Assembly (NCBI GenBank): GCA_023394875.1 | Contig: JAEXAB010000003.1 | Span: 620,001-684,000, forward strand | DNA length: 64,000 nt | Origin: Bacillota bacterium | GTDB taxonomy: Bacteria; Bacillota; Clostridia; Christensenellales; DTU072 | Direction: 5' to 3' | Shown: positions 26,449 to 35,857 of the stretch, in pieces | Numbering within the stretch: the stretch's first letter is position 1 | Layout: each line of letters begins with the position of its first letter | Translations under genes and position numbers: made by a program | Notes under the pieces: model-generated | Seen by the model: the letters and a program-made list of their open reading frames with translations, nothing else | What the model was told of the DNA's origin: nothing | Database searches by the model: none

Positions 26449-27186
26449 ATGCCCAAAAGTTTTGTAATAATCTATGTTCTAGGCGGGTTGATTGCCGCCG
26501 CGATAATTTTGATGTGCGTTTTCTTTATCGTCAAGTCTTTTGCCAGAGCCAAAGCTATCGGAATGGACACGAAAGTACTCAAAGAGACCATAAAAAACAG
26601 CGCAATCTTCTCCATCGTCCCCAGTATTCCCATAGTAATCGGTATAGGTATTATGATGCAATATTTAGGACTTGCCATACCCTGGATAAGGCTTACCGTA
26701 ATAGGTTCTCTCCAATATGAGCTAATCGCAATGGACCAGGTTGGGCTTACTGCTTCTCAACCCACCCCTGCTTTAATAGCAACGGCGGTTATCGTTATGA
26801 CTTTAAGTATCATAAGCGGTCCTCTTTTCAATGCCATTATCTATAAAAAATATCAAGGCAAACTGGAAGATTTGCAAAAGAAAAATGCAAAACTGATGGA
26901 CACCGTTACCGGAGCTTTGATGGGCGGACTGCTTGCAGGTATGCTCAGTTCTATATTGGTTGGCGGTATTTTCTCCATCGGAAAACCCGTTGATAATGCC
27001 GGAGGCGCTGTTTCTTACGGAGAAATCGTATTGATAACTTTGGCGTCGAGCGTAATTATTATGGCTCTTTGCGGAGTTATTCTCAAGGTATTCAAGCAAA
27101 AATGGATAGAAAACTATGCCTTACCTATTACAATACTAGGTTCGCTTGCCATAGCTTACGCTTTTGTCCCCGTCTTTGCAGGTTAA
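26449..27186 (+). CDS. DUF5058 family membrane protein, first half of a membrane pair
   Basis: 245 residues, about six to seven hydrophobic segments, starting MPKSFVIIYVLGGLIAAAI. It matches the DUF5058 family of Clostridia by its general features: TM1, a basic loop SFARAKAIGMDTKV, then PSIPIVIGIGIMMQYLG and a mid-protein loop with coiled-coil-like KKYQGKLEDLQKKNAKLM. GAAGGAG lies upstream. It is 9 bases before the next membrane gene, so the two probably form one transporter or enzyme complex. Function unknown. Confidence 0.78.
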   Translation: MPKSFVIIYVLGGLIAAAIILMCVFFIVKSFARAKAIGMDTKVLKETIKNSAIFSIVPSIPIVIGIGIMMQYLGLAIPWIRLTVIGSLQYELIAMDQVGLTASQPTPALIATAVIVMTLSIISGPLFNAIIYKKYQGKLEDLQKKNAKLMDTVTGALMGGLLAGMLSSILVGGIFSIGKPVDNAGGAVSYGEIVLITLASSVIIMALCGVILKVFKQKWIENYALPITILGSLAIAYAFVPVFAG

Positions 27187-27195
27187 GGAGGAATT

Positions 27196-27888
27196 ATGAA
27201 GAACACTCAAAACAACGTAGTAAGAACAAAAGAAGAACACAATCTTCATATGCACACCTTGGGCAGAACGTTTACTTGGGCTCTGTTGGGGCTTATGTTA
27301 TTAGTGCCGGTATTCTATTGCATAGCGGCGAAAGTAACGCCCGATTGGAAGACCTTGGCAAAATGTATACCATTTATGTTAGGTTATGTAGCAATCGGAC
27401 TAATCGAAGCCATTAGCTATGCTCCCTTACTTGGCACAAGCGGGCAATATATTTCTTTTATTACCGGCAATATCAGCAATCTTAAACTTCCCTGCGCAGT
27501 AAACGCCCAGAATATTGCTAAGTCAAAACCCGGCAGTGAAGAACAGGAAATACTAACTACCGTAAGTATTGCTGTAAGCAGTATAGTAACGACAATTATA
27601 ATCCTGGTAGGACTAATTCCTCTTGTGTTGTTCCAGGAGCAGATTGTTACTACCCTTAATCCTATTTCACCATACGTTATCCCCGCTATTTTCGGCGGAC
27701 TTACTATGGTGCTTGCCGCAAGATACTTCAAAATTGCCGTTATACCCTTTTCGGCGTGTATTATTATCTGTGTAGTTGGTAACTTGTTGAATTTCGGTTC
27801 TGCTTTAAGCCAATCCACAATGATAATAGTCGGCATGGTAATCAGCGGTATTTCTACCACAATATTATACAAAAAGAAAAAACTATAA
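27196..27888 (+). CDS. Membrane protein, partner of the DUF5058 protein, function unknown
   Basis: 230 residues, about six membrane helices. A cytosolic N-terminus with HNLHMHTLGRTF precedes the first helix. The central loop APLLGTSGQYISFITGNISNLKLPC has a Gly/Ser-rich turn that could line a substrate site. There is a basic C-terminus (KKKKL). TAAGGAGG lies before the start. The gene is sandwiched between the DUF5058 gene and a GPH symporter gene (2 bases apart), so the three look like one operon. No known family is recognised with certainty. Confidence 0.7.
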   Translation: MKNTQNNVVRTKEEHNLHMHTLGRTFTWALLGLMLLVPVFYCIAAKVTPDWKTLAKCIPFMLGYVAIGLIEAISYAPLLGTSGQYISFITGNISNLKLPCAVNAQNIAKSKPGSEEQEILTTVSIAVSSIVTTIIILVGLIPLVLFQEQIVTTLNPISPYVIPAIFGGLTMVLAARYFKIAVIPFSACIIICVVGNLLNFGSALSQSTMIIVGMVISGISTTILYKKKKL

Positions 27889-27890
27889 GA

Positions 27891-29387
27891 ATGACAGATA
27901 AAAAAATATCAAATAAGAAACTATTCGGCATGCTCAGCTATGCCGCCGGAGATACTATGTGCGGCGGAGTTGGGCAAGTAATCAGCGCGTATTATCTCAC
28001 TTTTCTACTTTACGTAGTAGGACTTAATCCCATCTTAGCAGGTCTGGTTACCGGTATAGGTAAGTTTTGGGACGGAATATCCGACCCGATTATGGGCGTA
28101 GCCGTTGACCGCACAAGGACAAAGTGGGGCGCCTGCAGACCGTACTTTCTTATCAGCGTAATACCTTTGTTCTTTACATATTTTATGCTTTGGTACGGCT
28201 GGGGCATAGAGGGAGAAATCGGCAAGTTTGTTTATTTTGCCTTTGCATATATCGCTTTTTCCACAGCCTTTACTATAGCCGCCGTGCCTTATGAAGCCTT
28301 GTTGCCGAAGATGATTGACGGCTATCAGGAAAGAACCAACTACAGCTCATTAAGAATGATTTTTTCGGGAGTTGGCTGCGTTTTGAGTACCTATATCTAT
28401 GAATGGCTGGTGCCTTCGGCTACGTTGAGCCCCGCAAACATACCGAACTTCCGCAACTTAGGTTTGGTTTTGGGGGTGTTCTTCGCCCTTCCCATGCTTT
28501 TTACTTTCTTCGGGACAAAAGAAAATCCAACCCCTCTTTCCTCTCAGAAAATGACTTTGAAAATGGTGTTATTGCATTACAAAGAGGTTTTACAGAGCAA
28601 GACTTACCGCAAATATTTTGCCCTTAATTTATGCGGAGCTTTTGTATCCAGCGCTGTTTTGAGTTCTTTAATGGTTTTCCTATACATAACGTACGGTAAT
28701 ATACAAAATCTGTTTCTTACGTTCAGCCTTTCCTTTATCGTTATTAATCTAAAAGGTGCAATAGAGATTGCATTCTTCCCTATAAATGTAATTTTGATGA
28801 AAAAATTTAATAAGCACCGCCCGTATCTAATCGATGTACCGCTTATTATCGCTTCTTCAATAATAATACTATTTGTAACCCCCCAAACGCCAATATGGGT
28901 ATTTTTAATAGCTATGGCATTTTTAGGTGCCGGCACATCATGCTTAGGTTTTGTTCCTATGACTTTGCTGCCTGACCTTGCCGACGTCGATGAACTTATA
29001 CATGGCAAACGCCGTGAAGGAAGTAACGCAGGTCTTACTACCATGGGTAAAAAAATTGTTTCGGGCTTGGCAATTACAGTTTTCGGGCTAATTTTGGGGA
29101 TATTCGGACTAAATACCAACGGAGGAACGGAAAGTTCCACAGCTGTCGGTACAAACGCAATAGTAGCAGTAAAAATTATGTTCTGCGTTATTCCCCTTGT
29201 CGTCTGTTCGGTAATGCTACTTATTTCCCGCACCTATAAACTGGATGAACGCCGCCACAGCCTTATTAAAAATTTATTAAAGAGAAAAGAAGTGGGCGAA
29301 GAAATAACCTTTACCGAAGAAGAAGTAAAGGCTTGTGAAGAAGTGTCGGGGCATAAATTCGAAACTCTTTGGATTTCCAAAAATTAA
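27891..29387 (+). CDS. GPH family sugar/cation symporter (MFS)
   Basis: 498 residues, 12 predicted helices. N-terminal ISNKKLFGMLSYAAGD and the TM2-TM3 loop GKFWDGISDPIMGVAVDRTRTKWG, with D-P and R-T-x-x-x-G, are the glycoside-pentoside-hexuronide signature. The later SNAGLTTMGKKIVSGLA is the family's second half motif. Imports a sugar, glucuronide or pentoside with a cation. The start is immediately after the previous stop with no strong ribosome site, so it is probably translated by coupling. Confidence 0.92.
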   Translation: MTDKKISNKKLFGMLSYAAGDTMCGGVGQVISAYYLTFLLYVVGLNPILAGLVTGIGKFWDGISDPIMGVAVDRTRTKWGACRPYFLISVIPLFFTYFMLWYGWGIEGEIGKFVYFAFAYIAFSTAFTIAAVPYEALLPKMIDGYQERTNYSSLRMIFSGVGCVLSTYIYEWLVPSATLSPANIPNFRNLGLVLGVFFALPMLFTFFGTKENPTPLSSQKMTLKMVLLHYKEVLQSKTYRKYFALNLCGAFVSSAVLSSLMVFLYITYGNIQNLFLTFSLSFIVINLKGAIEIAFFPINVILMKKFNKHRPYLIDVPLIIASSIIILFVTPQTPIWVFLIAMAFLGAGTSCLGFVPMTLLPDLADVDELIHGKRREGSNAGLTTMGKKIVSGLAITVFGLILGIFGLNTNGGTESSTAVGTNAIVAVKIMFCVIPLVVCSVMLLISRTYKLDERRHSLIKNLLKRKEVGEEITFTEEEVKACEEVSGHKFETLWISKN

Positions 29388-29510
29388 GCTGAATTACATA
29401 GGTTTTGTCTTCTCCCATACCGAAAAGGTTGTCAACGGTATGTTTGAGCCGTCCGTTTGTTATTTAGTCTTTGTCAATAGCCATTTTTAATAAAGTGCGT
29501 CTTTTGTCTA

Positions 29511-29539
29511 TTGACTTTATTTTCAATATATCCTATAAT
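29511..29539 (+). promoter_or_regulatory. Promoter of the MgtC gene
   Basis: TTGACT (29511-29516), 17-base spacer, TATAAT (29534-29539). The 187 bases upstream show no known riboswitch. Confidence 0.78.
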
Positions 29540-29574
29540 ATGTCAATATACTAAAGTATTAAGGAGTTTTTACT

Positions 29575-30261
29575 ATGCTAGCCGCATTTATGTCTATAAT
29601 TGATTGGAACCAATCCCTTCTTGATTTCACAATCAGGCTGGTCGTTGCATCACTCTGCGGCTTTGCAATAGGTTTCGAAAGAAAGACGCGCTCCAAAGAA
29701 GCAGGCATAAGAACTCACGCGATAGTAGCTTTAGCTGCTACTTTGATGATGCTTATTTCCAAATACGGCTTTGTCGAATCGGAGACAAAGGACAGCGCAA
29801 GAATAGCGGCGCAGATTGTTTCGGGCATAGGCTTCTTAGGCGCGGGAATTATCTTCTACAGACGTGATATGCTGCACGGACTTACAACGGCAGCGGGCAT
29901 TTGGGCAACAGCCGGTATAGGTATGGCTATAGGCGCAGGCATGGTAGCAACCGGCGTTATCAGCACGGCAATTCTTCTTGTGCTCCAAATATTTCTGCAC
30001 CGTCCGATTAAGCTTTTCCGCGGACGTGTCGTAACAATTTTGCGTATGATAGTAAGGGTGGAAAACGAACTGACTGTGGACACAATTCAATATATGTTCT
30101 CGGCAAAAAAGTTTTTGAAATTCAAAACAACTAATTCTAACGGCGATATAATTGCCGAGATAGAACTTTCTACCGACAGAATTTTTACCGCCAAAGAAAT
30201 TTACGAAATTGCAAGCACAACTCCTTTTATTATTAACCTGGAGAAGACCGACGAAATATAA
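29575..30261 (+). CDS. MgtC/SapB family membrane protein
   Basis: 228 residues. Four to five N-terminal helices contain the MgtC signature AIGFERKTRSKEAGIRTHAI and GIGFLGAGIIFYRRD, followed by GLTTAAGIWATAGIG. The C-terminal soluble domain (about 160-228) is the ACT-like region of longer members. MgtC proteins act in magnesium limitation or interfere with ATP synthase; here the role is inferred only. TAAGGAG lies 9 bases upstream. A terminator follows. Confidence 0.93.
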   Translation: MLAAFMSIIDWNQSLLDFTIRLVVASLCGFAIGFERKTRSKEAGIRTHAIVALAATLMMLISKYGFVESETKDSARIAAQIVSGIGFLGAGIIFYRRDMLHGLTTAAGIWATAGIGMAIGAGMVATGVISTAILLVLQIFLHRPIKLFRGRVVTILRMIVRVENELTVDTIQYMFSAKKFLKFKTTNSNGDIIAEIELSTDRIFTAKEIYEIASTTPFIINLEKTDEI

Positions 30262-30281
30262 TATATAGATATTATCCCCAT

Positions 30282-30315
30282 AATCCTTGCCCATGTGGCA
30301 AGGATTTTTTTTTGC
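30282..30315 (+). terminator. Terminator after the MgtC gene
   Basis: AATCCTTGCC (30282-30291) paired with GGCAAGGATT (30297-30306) and followed by eight T's. Confidence 0.93.
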
Positions 30316-30358
30316 ACATATTAATGTTTTATAACGACAAAATTTTTATGGAGGTATT

Positions 30359-30856
30359 ATGACTAAATGCAAATACAAGGCTGATATGCCTTATCCCGAT
30401 ACAATAATAAAAACCCAAAGCATGTATGAAATCCGCCTGCTTATGCCAGTTTACGGAGGCAGAGAAAGCGAAACAACGGCTATTATGAATTATATTTATC
30501 AGAGCTATGTTTTAGCCGAACAATATCCCGAAATAGCCGATTGCCTATTACATATCGGCATGGTGGAAATGGAACATCACGAAATGCTGGGCAAGGCAAT
30601 AACAATGCTTGGCGGCACTCCCTACATTGGTGGCAACCACAGTTATTGGCAAGGGAGCTACGCTAATTACAGCAAGGATATAAAAACCATACTGCAAAAC
30701 GATATAGCTGACGAAAAACAGGCAATACGGGATTATAAAGATATTACACATACTTCCAAAATGCCCGAAATAGTCGTTCTTGTGGAAAGAATAATAGAGG
30801 ACGAAAAGGTCCATATAGAAATACTAACCACCATTATTAATAGTCTAAATAGTTAA
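30359..30856 (+). CDS. Ferritin-like diiron protein
   Basis: 165 residues. The N-terminal MTKCKYKADMPYPD is followed by a four-helix bundle with diiron ligands: SETTAIMNYIYQ, MVEMEHHEMLGK (ExxH), ADEKQAIRDY and EDEKVHIEIL (second ExxH). This is the rubrerythrin/Mn-catalase-like superfamily without the rubredoxin tail. It could be a peroxidase, iron store or coat protein like CotJC. GGAGG lies 8 bases upstream. A bidirectional terminator follows it. Confidence 0.88.
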   Translation: MTKCKYKADMPYPDTIIKTQSMYEIRLLMPVYGGRESETTAIMNYIYQSYVLAEQYPEIADCLLHIGMVEMEHHEMLGKAITMLGGTPYIGGNHSYWQGSYANYSKDIKTILQNDIADEKQAIRDYKDITHTSKMPEIVVLVERIIEDEKVHIEILTTIINSLNS

Positions 30857-30858
30857 AA

Positions 30859-30895
30859 AGACTGCCTCACAAAAATGAGGCAGTCTTAGTTTTAG
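30859..30895. terminator. Bidirectional terminator
   Basis: AAGACTGCCTCA (30859-30870) paired with TGAGGCAGTCTT (30877-30888) and a T-rich tail. It separates the ferritin-like gene from the convergent lipoprotein gene. Confidence 0.9.
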
Positions 30896-30912
30896 TAAAA
30901 AGTTACTTGTTT

Positions 30913-33438
30913 TTAGCCAGCATAACCAAAGTTATATTCGATATAACCTAGATACAGAGCGAATAACTCATCAAGTAATCCCTCGGCATTAGTGTTCCTA
31001 TTGTTATAGACGTATTTATCTCCGTCCATTTCATAGATAAAATCGCCTGCTACGTGTCCTTCTCCTGCTGTGGTATAAACTTTCTTTGTGCCGTCATCCC
31101 ATTTTGCGATTACTCTGTAATCTACTTCGTCTTCATCGGCTGCTGTAACTGCTACAAAATCTTTAGCTATTTCTATAGCGCCTTCTACATCTTCTATGTT
31201 AGCAGCGGCAACAGTATCAGTTAAGGATATCTTAGCGTTAAGGTTGAGATAAATAGTATTTTGTGCTACAGAGTCGGCTATGGTGATAGAACCGTTTAGT
31301 CCTTGACCTTTGATGCATCCTATACCGATATAAAGACCGCCTTCAATGAATTCTTTCATCACGTTGGTTGTTTCCATATCGCCGGTTGTATCTACACCCA
31401 ATAAGCCGGATAATAGCTCATTTGCTATAGCGTAGTTTTTGGATTCTCCGGTACCGAATATAGCGTCTTCCATAGCTTCCTTATATGCTGTCTTTGCATT
31501 TTCTAAAGCTGTCTTTGCGGTATCGTTCTTATTAGAAGCCAAGTAAACATTCTTTGCGATAAGAAGAGCTTTGTCAGCAGCGTCTATAGCGGCAACGTAA
31601 TCGGCTAAATCAGAATCGTCCTTAACCATATAATAATGCAACATGGAGATATAGTAGTTTGCAAAGTCGGAAATATCGTCTGTAGTAATGTTCGCATTGC
31701 CTTCCTTGCAGAGGAATACGTTAACAGCGTCTAACAAGTCGTTATTAGCGCCAGCTTTGTATAAAGTTACTCCGCCGTTCCAATTGGTTTTGTTCCAATT
31801 GAAGATTCCGTAATTGCCGTCAGCCTGTGTTTCAGCCGTGCCGATAATCCAATTGTTATCATCAAACAGTTTGGTGATATTATCAATAACTGCTCCATAA
31901 GTTTCGGTCTTCTTGGATTCATAAATTTTGAATCTGGTATAAGCACCAAACTTAGTGTTTAATTGTTGCAGCATTTTAACTTCTGTGATTTCTTTATAAG
32001 AAGTTACGTTGTCTTTGGTTTCTGTTTCCAATTTTCCGCCAATTAATTCATAAATACTATGAATGATACTCTTGGAAGGACCTGTGCTTACTTCGGTTTC
32101 GGTTTCGTTGTTAGTACCGGCATCAAAGTCAGCTTTCATTTTAGCTATAGCTTCGTTTATCACAGCTACCAAATTAGTATTTTCGTTTCCGGTAGACGTT
32201 GTCTTATAAACAGATGCTTTATAGAGAGTGTTACCAGGAACTGATACAAGTGTCGAACCAGCTAATTCGTTAATAGCTTGGTATCCGGCTGCGGTATTGA
32301 AGTAAGCAACTGAGCCGTTAAAGTATCCGGGAATAACGTACGGGGTAGCATTAGTTTGATTGGGATCAAAGAAGCTTATAGTTCCCGATGCCAACACCTT
32401 ATTGTTTGTGGAGAAATCAGGGGTAGCGGTAGCGTCTAAAATAGCGGCAATACCTTTTTGGGGTAAGCTTGCGCCAACGTTAAGATTCAAACTCTTGGAA
32501 GCATATTCGTTTCCGAAAGCTATTGTTGCTTTGTCGCTTGCTGAATTGCTGAACTTATTAATATTAATGGTAATATTGCCGGACGTATTGTCGGAACCGT
32601 TAAAACCAAGTTTCAAACCGTTAATTGTGCCGGCGCTGTTTTTGTACACTTCAATGAATATAGTAGCGTCCAAAATAAAATCAATACCGTCATCAGTGTC
32701 AAAAACGCTGTTTACAAGAGTATCTGCAACGTCACCGACCATACCTTCAAAAAGATTCTTGAGAAGAAAGTTATTTAACATATCCATAGTAGAAGCAGTG
32801 ACTTCCAAACGATTGCCGTTTGTGATTTCTTTAAACACAATAAGCTCTTCCAGGTCCATGTTTATTTCTACCAACATCTTTTCCAATGTATCTGCCAAAC
32901 TAGCCATGTCAATATCAAGATTGATATCTTTTAGAACCTTCATAAGCATAGACATAAGATTGCCAACCGAAGGGCTAAGCGCGGTAATATCGATAGCTAC
33001 TGCATCGGAAGCTGCGGCGGCGGAGCCGTCTCCATTCTTATTGATGCCGGTGAGCGGTTGCTTGAGATAAATCTTGTTAGACTTATACCCAAGGGCAATA
33101 TTCTCGGTGCTGTTGCTCTTGAAATTGATAACAAACTCGGGGCTGCTTGCGTTAATGTTGCCTTTAACACCCAATGTGTACGTATCATCGGCCGCCGATG
33201 TTTTTCTGTTAACGCTGATATCAACGTCGGCGCTTAGATTGCCGTCGATGCCGTTAAGCGTCGTAATTAAGCCGTCTGCTCCTCTGATTATACCAATTAA
33301 TTGCTCCACTGCTGAAGGTCCTGTTTTCGGGGGGTCGGATGATGTAGGGGGATCCTTCTTACAAGCTGCAAGGGAGAATATCAGCGTAATCAAAACAAGA
33401 GCAAGTATTACTTTAACAAGTAAATTCTTCTTCTTCAT
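30913..33438 (-). CDS. Large lipoprotein, function unknown
   Basis: 841 residues from the chosen ATG. GGAGG lies 5 bases upstream, and translation begins MKKKNLLVKVILALVLITL with lipobox SLAAC. An earlier in-frame ATG would add 25 residues before the signal and is unlikely. A Pro/Ser/Thr-rich linker (DPPTSSDPPKTGPS) follows the Cys, then beta-rich segments with repeated FSNSASDKATIAF-type strands and a long charged helix around 600-680. No enzymatic motif was recognised. It is similar in style to the other lipoproteins in the window. Confidence 0.82.
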   Translation of the reverse strand: MKKKNLLVKVILALVLITLIFSLAACKKDPPTSSDPPKTGPSAVEQLIGIIRGADGLITTLNGIDGNLSADVDISVNRKTSAADDTYTLGVKGNINASSPEFVINFKSNSTENIALGYKSNKIYLKQPLTGINKNGDGSAAAASDAVAIDITALSPSVGNLMSMLMKVLKDINLDIDMASLADTLEKMLVEINMDLEELIVFKEITNGNRLEVTASTMDMLNNFLLKNLFEGMVGDVADTLVNSVFDTDDGIDFILDATIFIEVYKNSAGTINGLKLGFNGSDNTSGNITININKFSNSASDKATIAFGNEYASKSLNLNVGASLPQKGIAAILDATATPDFSTNNKVLASGTISFFDPNQTNATPYVIPGYFNGSVAYFNTAAGYQAINELAGSTLVSVPGNTLYKASVYKTTSTGNENTNLVAVINEAIAKMKADFDAGTNNETETEVSTGPSKSIIHSIYELIGGKLETETKDNVTSYKEITEVKMLQQLNTKFGAYTRFKIYESKKTETYGAVIDNITKLFDDNNWIIGTAETQADGNYGIFNWNKTNWNGGVTLYKAGANNDLLDAVNVFLCKEGNANITTDDISDFANYYISMLHYYMVKDDSDLADYVAAIDAADKALLIAKNVYLASNKNDTAKTALENAKTAYKEAMEDAIFGTGESKNYAIANELLSGLLGVDTTGDMETTNVMKEFIEGGLYIGIGCIKGQGLNGSITIADSVAQNTIYLNLNAKISLTDTVAAANIEDVEGAIEIAKDFVAVTAADEDEVDYRVIAKWDDGTKKVYTTAGEGHVAGDFIYEMDGDKYVYNNRNTNAEGLLDELFALYLGYIEYNFGYAG

Positions 33439-33642
33439 TATTACCTCCAATACTGTTTTGTTCTTTAATTTATTATATGGAAACAACTCTCCATGTGTAA
33501 TTAAGAATACCATACAAAAAGCCGTTTTGTCAATAGTGAGAATTTGTTATGCCGCTTTTTAGAACAAAACTATTTTTTCTATGCGCTTGCATAAAAAAGT
33601 GTGGTATGATAGAATTATTAAAAATCGAATTTTGGAGGTATT

Positions 33643-34839
33643 ATGAGCCCTTTATTTAAGATTTATTGCAGGATTTACCAAGGAATCTTTCGCATAGCAA
33701 CCAATTTTTTGAATTTCAGACAGCCCGAAAGTATAGAGGGTCTCGACAAATTGCCTGAATTTGCCAAAAACTTGGGATTGAATAATCTTCTTATTGTCAC
33801 TGACGATGTTTTACATAACAAGTTAAAACTGATAGAAGGTCTGAAAGAAGGTTTGACTGCCGCCGGCATTAGTTACGTTGTCTACGACAAAACGGTGCCC
33901 AATCCTACCATACCGAACATAGAAGAAGGCTACGCTATATATAAGGAAAACAACTGCCAGGGAATAATCGCTTTCGGCGGCGGCTCTCCTATGGATTGCG
34001 CAAAAGGAATAGGGTGCAGAGTTGCCCGTCCCAACAAGCAAATACCCCAAATGAAGGGTGTATTGAAGGTCCTCAAAAAGCTCCCTCCGCTGTTTGCCAT
34101 ACCCACCACTTCGGGAACGGGCAGCGAAGCTACTTTGGCTGCCGTTGTCAGCAACCCCGAAACGCATGAAAAGTACCCCATAAACGACCCGGTAATTATT
34201 CCCAAATACGTTGTACTTGACCCGTATCTGACGGTAAAGCTCCCTCAGCATATCACTTCTACAACCGGTGTGGACGCCTTAACTCATGCAGTAGAAGCTT
34301 ATATAGGTTCAAGCAACACCGAAAACACCAAAGATATGGCAATAAAGGCAACTAAGCTTATTTTTGAAAACTTAAAAACCGCCTACGATGACGGAGAGAA
34401 TATCAAAGCCAGAAAGAATATGCAATGGGCTTCTTACTTTGCGGGAGTTGCTTTTACTAGAGCTTACGTTGGTAACGTCCATGCCATGGCGCACACGTTG
34501 GGAGGTCAATACGGAGTGCCTCACGGTTTGGCTAACGCGGTTATTCTTCCTTATATCCTTGACTTCTACGGAGAAAAGGCTCATAAAAAGCTAGCCGAAC
34601 TTGCAATAGCCGTCGGTATAAACGAAGGCAGCGTATCCGACAAAGCAAAAGCCTTTATTCAAAAAATTAAGGATATGAACGCATATATGAATATCCCTAC
34701 TTCCATCGATAAAATTCAGGAAGAAGATATTCCTTTGATGACGGACAGAGCTTTTGCCGAAGCCAATCCTTTGTATCCTGTGCCTGTAATTATGTCCAAA
34801 AAAGATTTTGCAGATATGTATAGAAAAATAAAAGGATAA
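33643..34839 (+). CDS. Iron-containing alcohol dehydrogenase
   Basis: 398 residues. NAD-binding GGGSPMDCAKGIG (about 114-126) and the 'T-S-G-T-G-S-E' loop in PTTSGTGSEATLAAV. The metal-site region is GVDALTHAVEAYIGS, with later AMAHTLGGQYGVPHGLANAVIL supplying further His ligands. This is the group III (1,3-propanediol dehydrogenase-like) family, which reduces aldehydes to alcohols or the reverse. GGAGG lies 6 bases upstream. It precedes an esterase gene by 13 bases. Confidence 0.95.
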   Translation: MSPLFKIYCRIYQGIFRIATNFLNFRQPESIEGLDKLPEFAKNLGLNNLLIVTDDVLHNKLKLIEGLKEGLTAAGISYVVYDKTVPNPTIPNIEEGYAIYKENNCQGIIAFGGGSPMDCAKGIGCRVARPNKQIPQMKGVLKVLKKLPPLFAIPTTSGTGSEATLAAVVSNPETHEKYPINDPVIIPKYVVLDPYLTVKLPQHITSTTGVDALTHAVEAYIGSSNTENTKDMAIKATKLIFENLKTAYDDGENIKARKNMQWASYFAGVAFTRAYVGNVHAMAHTLGGQYGVPHGLANAVILPYILDFYGEKAHKKLAELAIAVGINEGSVSDKAKAFIQKIKDMNAYMNIPTSIDKIQEEDIPLMTDRAFAEANPLYPVPVIMSKKDFADMYRKIKG

Positions 34840-34852
34840 TATTATATAAATA

Positions 34853-35857
34853 ATGCAAGAACAAAAACGCGGTTTAACCAAAAAGAAAAAAATACTAATA
34901 GCGGTATTGTTGACAATATGCGTTGTTTGTGTTTTGCTTGCCGGCACAATTCTTATTGTGGCAAACAATCAGCGGCGTAGCGCCACAAGTTTGTTCTATG
35001 AAAGCGTACTTAACGTTGTTTTGGCTGAAAAAGACAGCGAAGAAGGCTCATATAAGGATATAGAGAAATGTCGGGAAATTAATGAAAACTATAAGGTGCC
35101 GAAAATATATCAGGCTCTGTACGGTTTTGAGATAACCGAATTTAACGGCTTTGAGGTCTGCGTCTTCGGCGATATAAACGCTACTAATACCGTACTTTAT
35201 CTTCACGGCGGGGCTTTTATCTATCAGCCCTTAGTATTCCATTATGATTATTGCAAAAGACTGGCAAACACTTTAGGCGTAAAGGTTTATATGCCTGTCT
35301 ATCCAAAAGTACCCAACTATACCAACGATTATATTTTGCAATACGTATCCGACTACTACGTTTCTCTTCTGGAAAAAAATTCCAACGAAAACATAGTGTT
35401 TATGGGCGATTCGGCGGGAGCCACAATGGTAATTTTGCTCTCACAGTTTCTTTACGAACAAAATATACCGCAACCTAAGGAGATTTTTTCTTTCTCTCCC
35501 TGCGCCGATATTTCGTTAACCAATGAGGATATTAATAATTTTGCCGAATTTGACCCTATGCTCAATTTGCAGGATATGCGGATAAAAATCGGGGCTTTCG
35601 TTGCTGATACCGACCCTAACGACCCTGGTGTAAATCCGTTTTACTGTGATTTTGCAAATTTACCTACCATTACCGTTTTTGTGGGCGGGCATGAAATATT
35701 CGTTGCCGACTGCAGACGGCTTAATGAAAAATTGAAAGAAGAAAATATAGCTTTTAATTATTATGAATTCCCTATGATGAACCACACCTTCTCTATTTTC
35801 CCTATGGAAGAATCGGCGCAGTGTATGGAAATTATTAAAGGAATTTGGGGAATTTAG
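34853..35857 (+). CDS. Membrane-anchored alpha/beta hydrolase (esterase/lipase family)
   Basis: 334 residues. A basic cytosolic start and one transmembrane helix (about 14-36) anchor it outside the cell. The oxyanion motif HGGAF (about 116-120), nucleophile elbow GDSAGA with Ser at about 184, a later Asp in PNDPG and a His in MMNHTFSIF form an HSL-type esterase triad. It sits downstream of the Fe-alcohol dehydrogenase gene and overlaps the 3' end of convergent radC by 4 bases. Substrate unknown. Confidence 0.88.
   Translation: MQEQKRGLTKKKKILIAVLLTICVVCVLLAGTILIVANNQRRSATSLFYESVLNVVLAEKDSEEGSYKDIEKCREINENYKVPKIYQALYGFEITEFNGFEVCVFGDINATNTVLYLHGGAFIYQPLVFHYDYCKRLANTLGVKVYMPVYPKVPNYTNDYILQYVSDYYVSLLEKNSNENIVFMGDSAGATMVILLSQFLYEQNIPQPKEIFSFSPCADISLTNEDINNFAEFDPMLNLQDMRIKIGAFVADTDPNDPGVNPFYCDFANLPTITVFVGGHEIFVADCRRLNEKLKEENIAFNYYEFPMMNHTFSIFPMEESAQCMEIIKGIWGI

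Noticed and set aside
33439..33513. Longer start for the large lipoprotein
   Set aside because: The signal peptide and lipobox begin at 33438, and the GGAGG site precedes that ATG.
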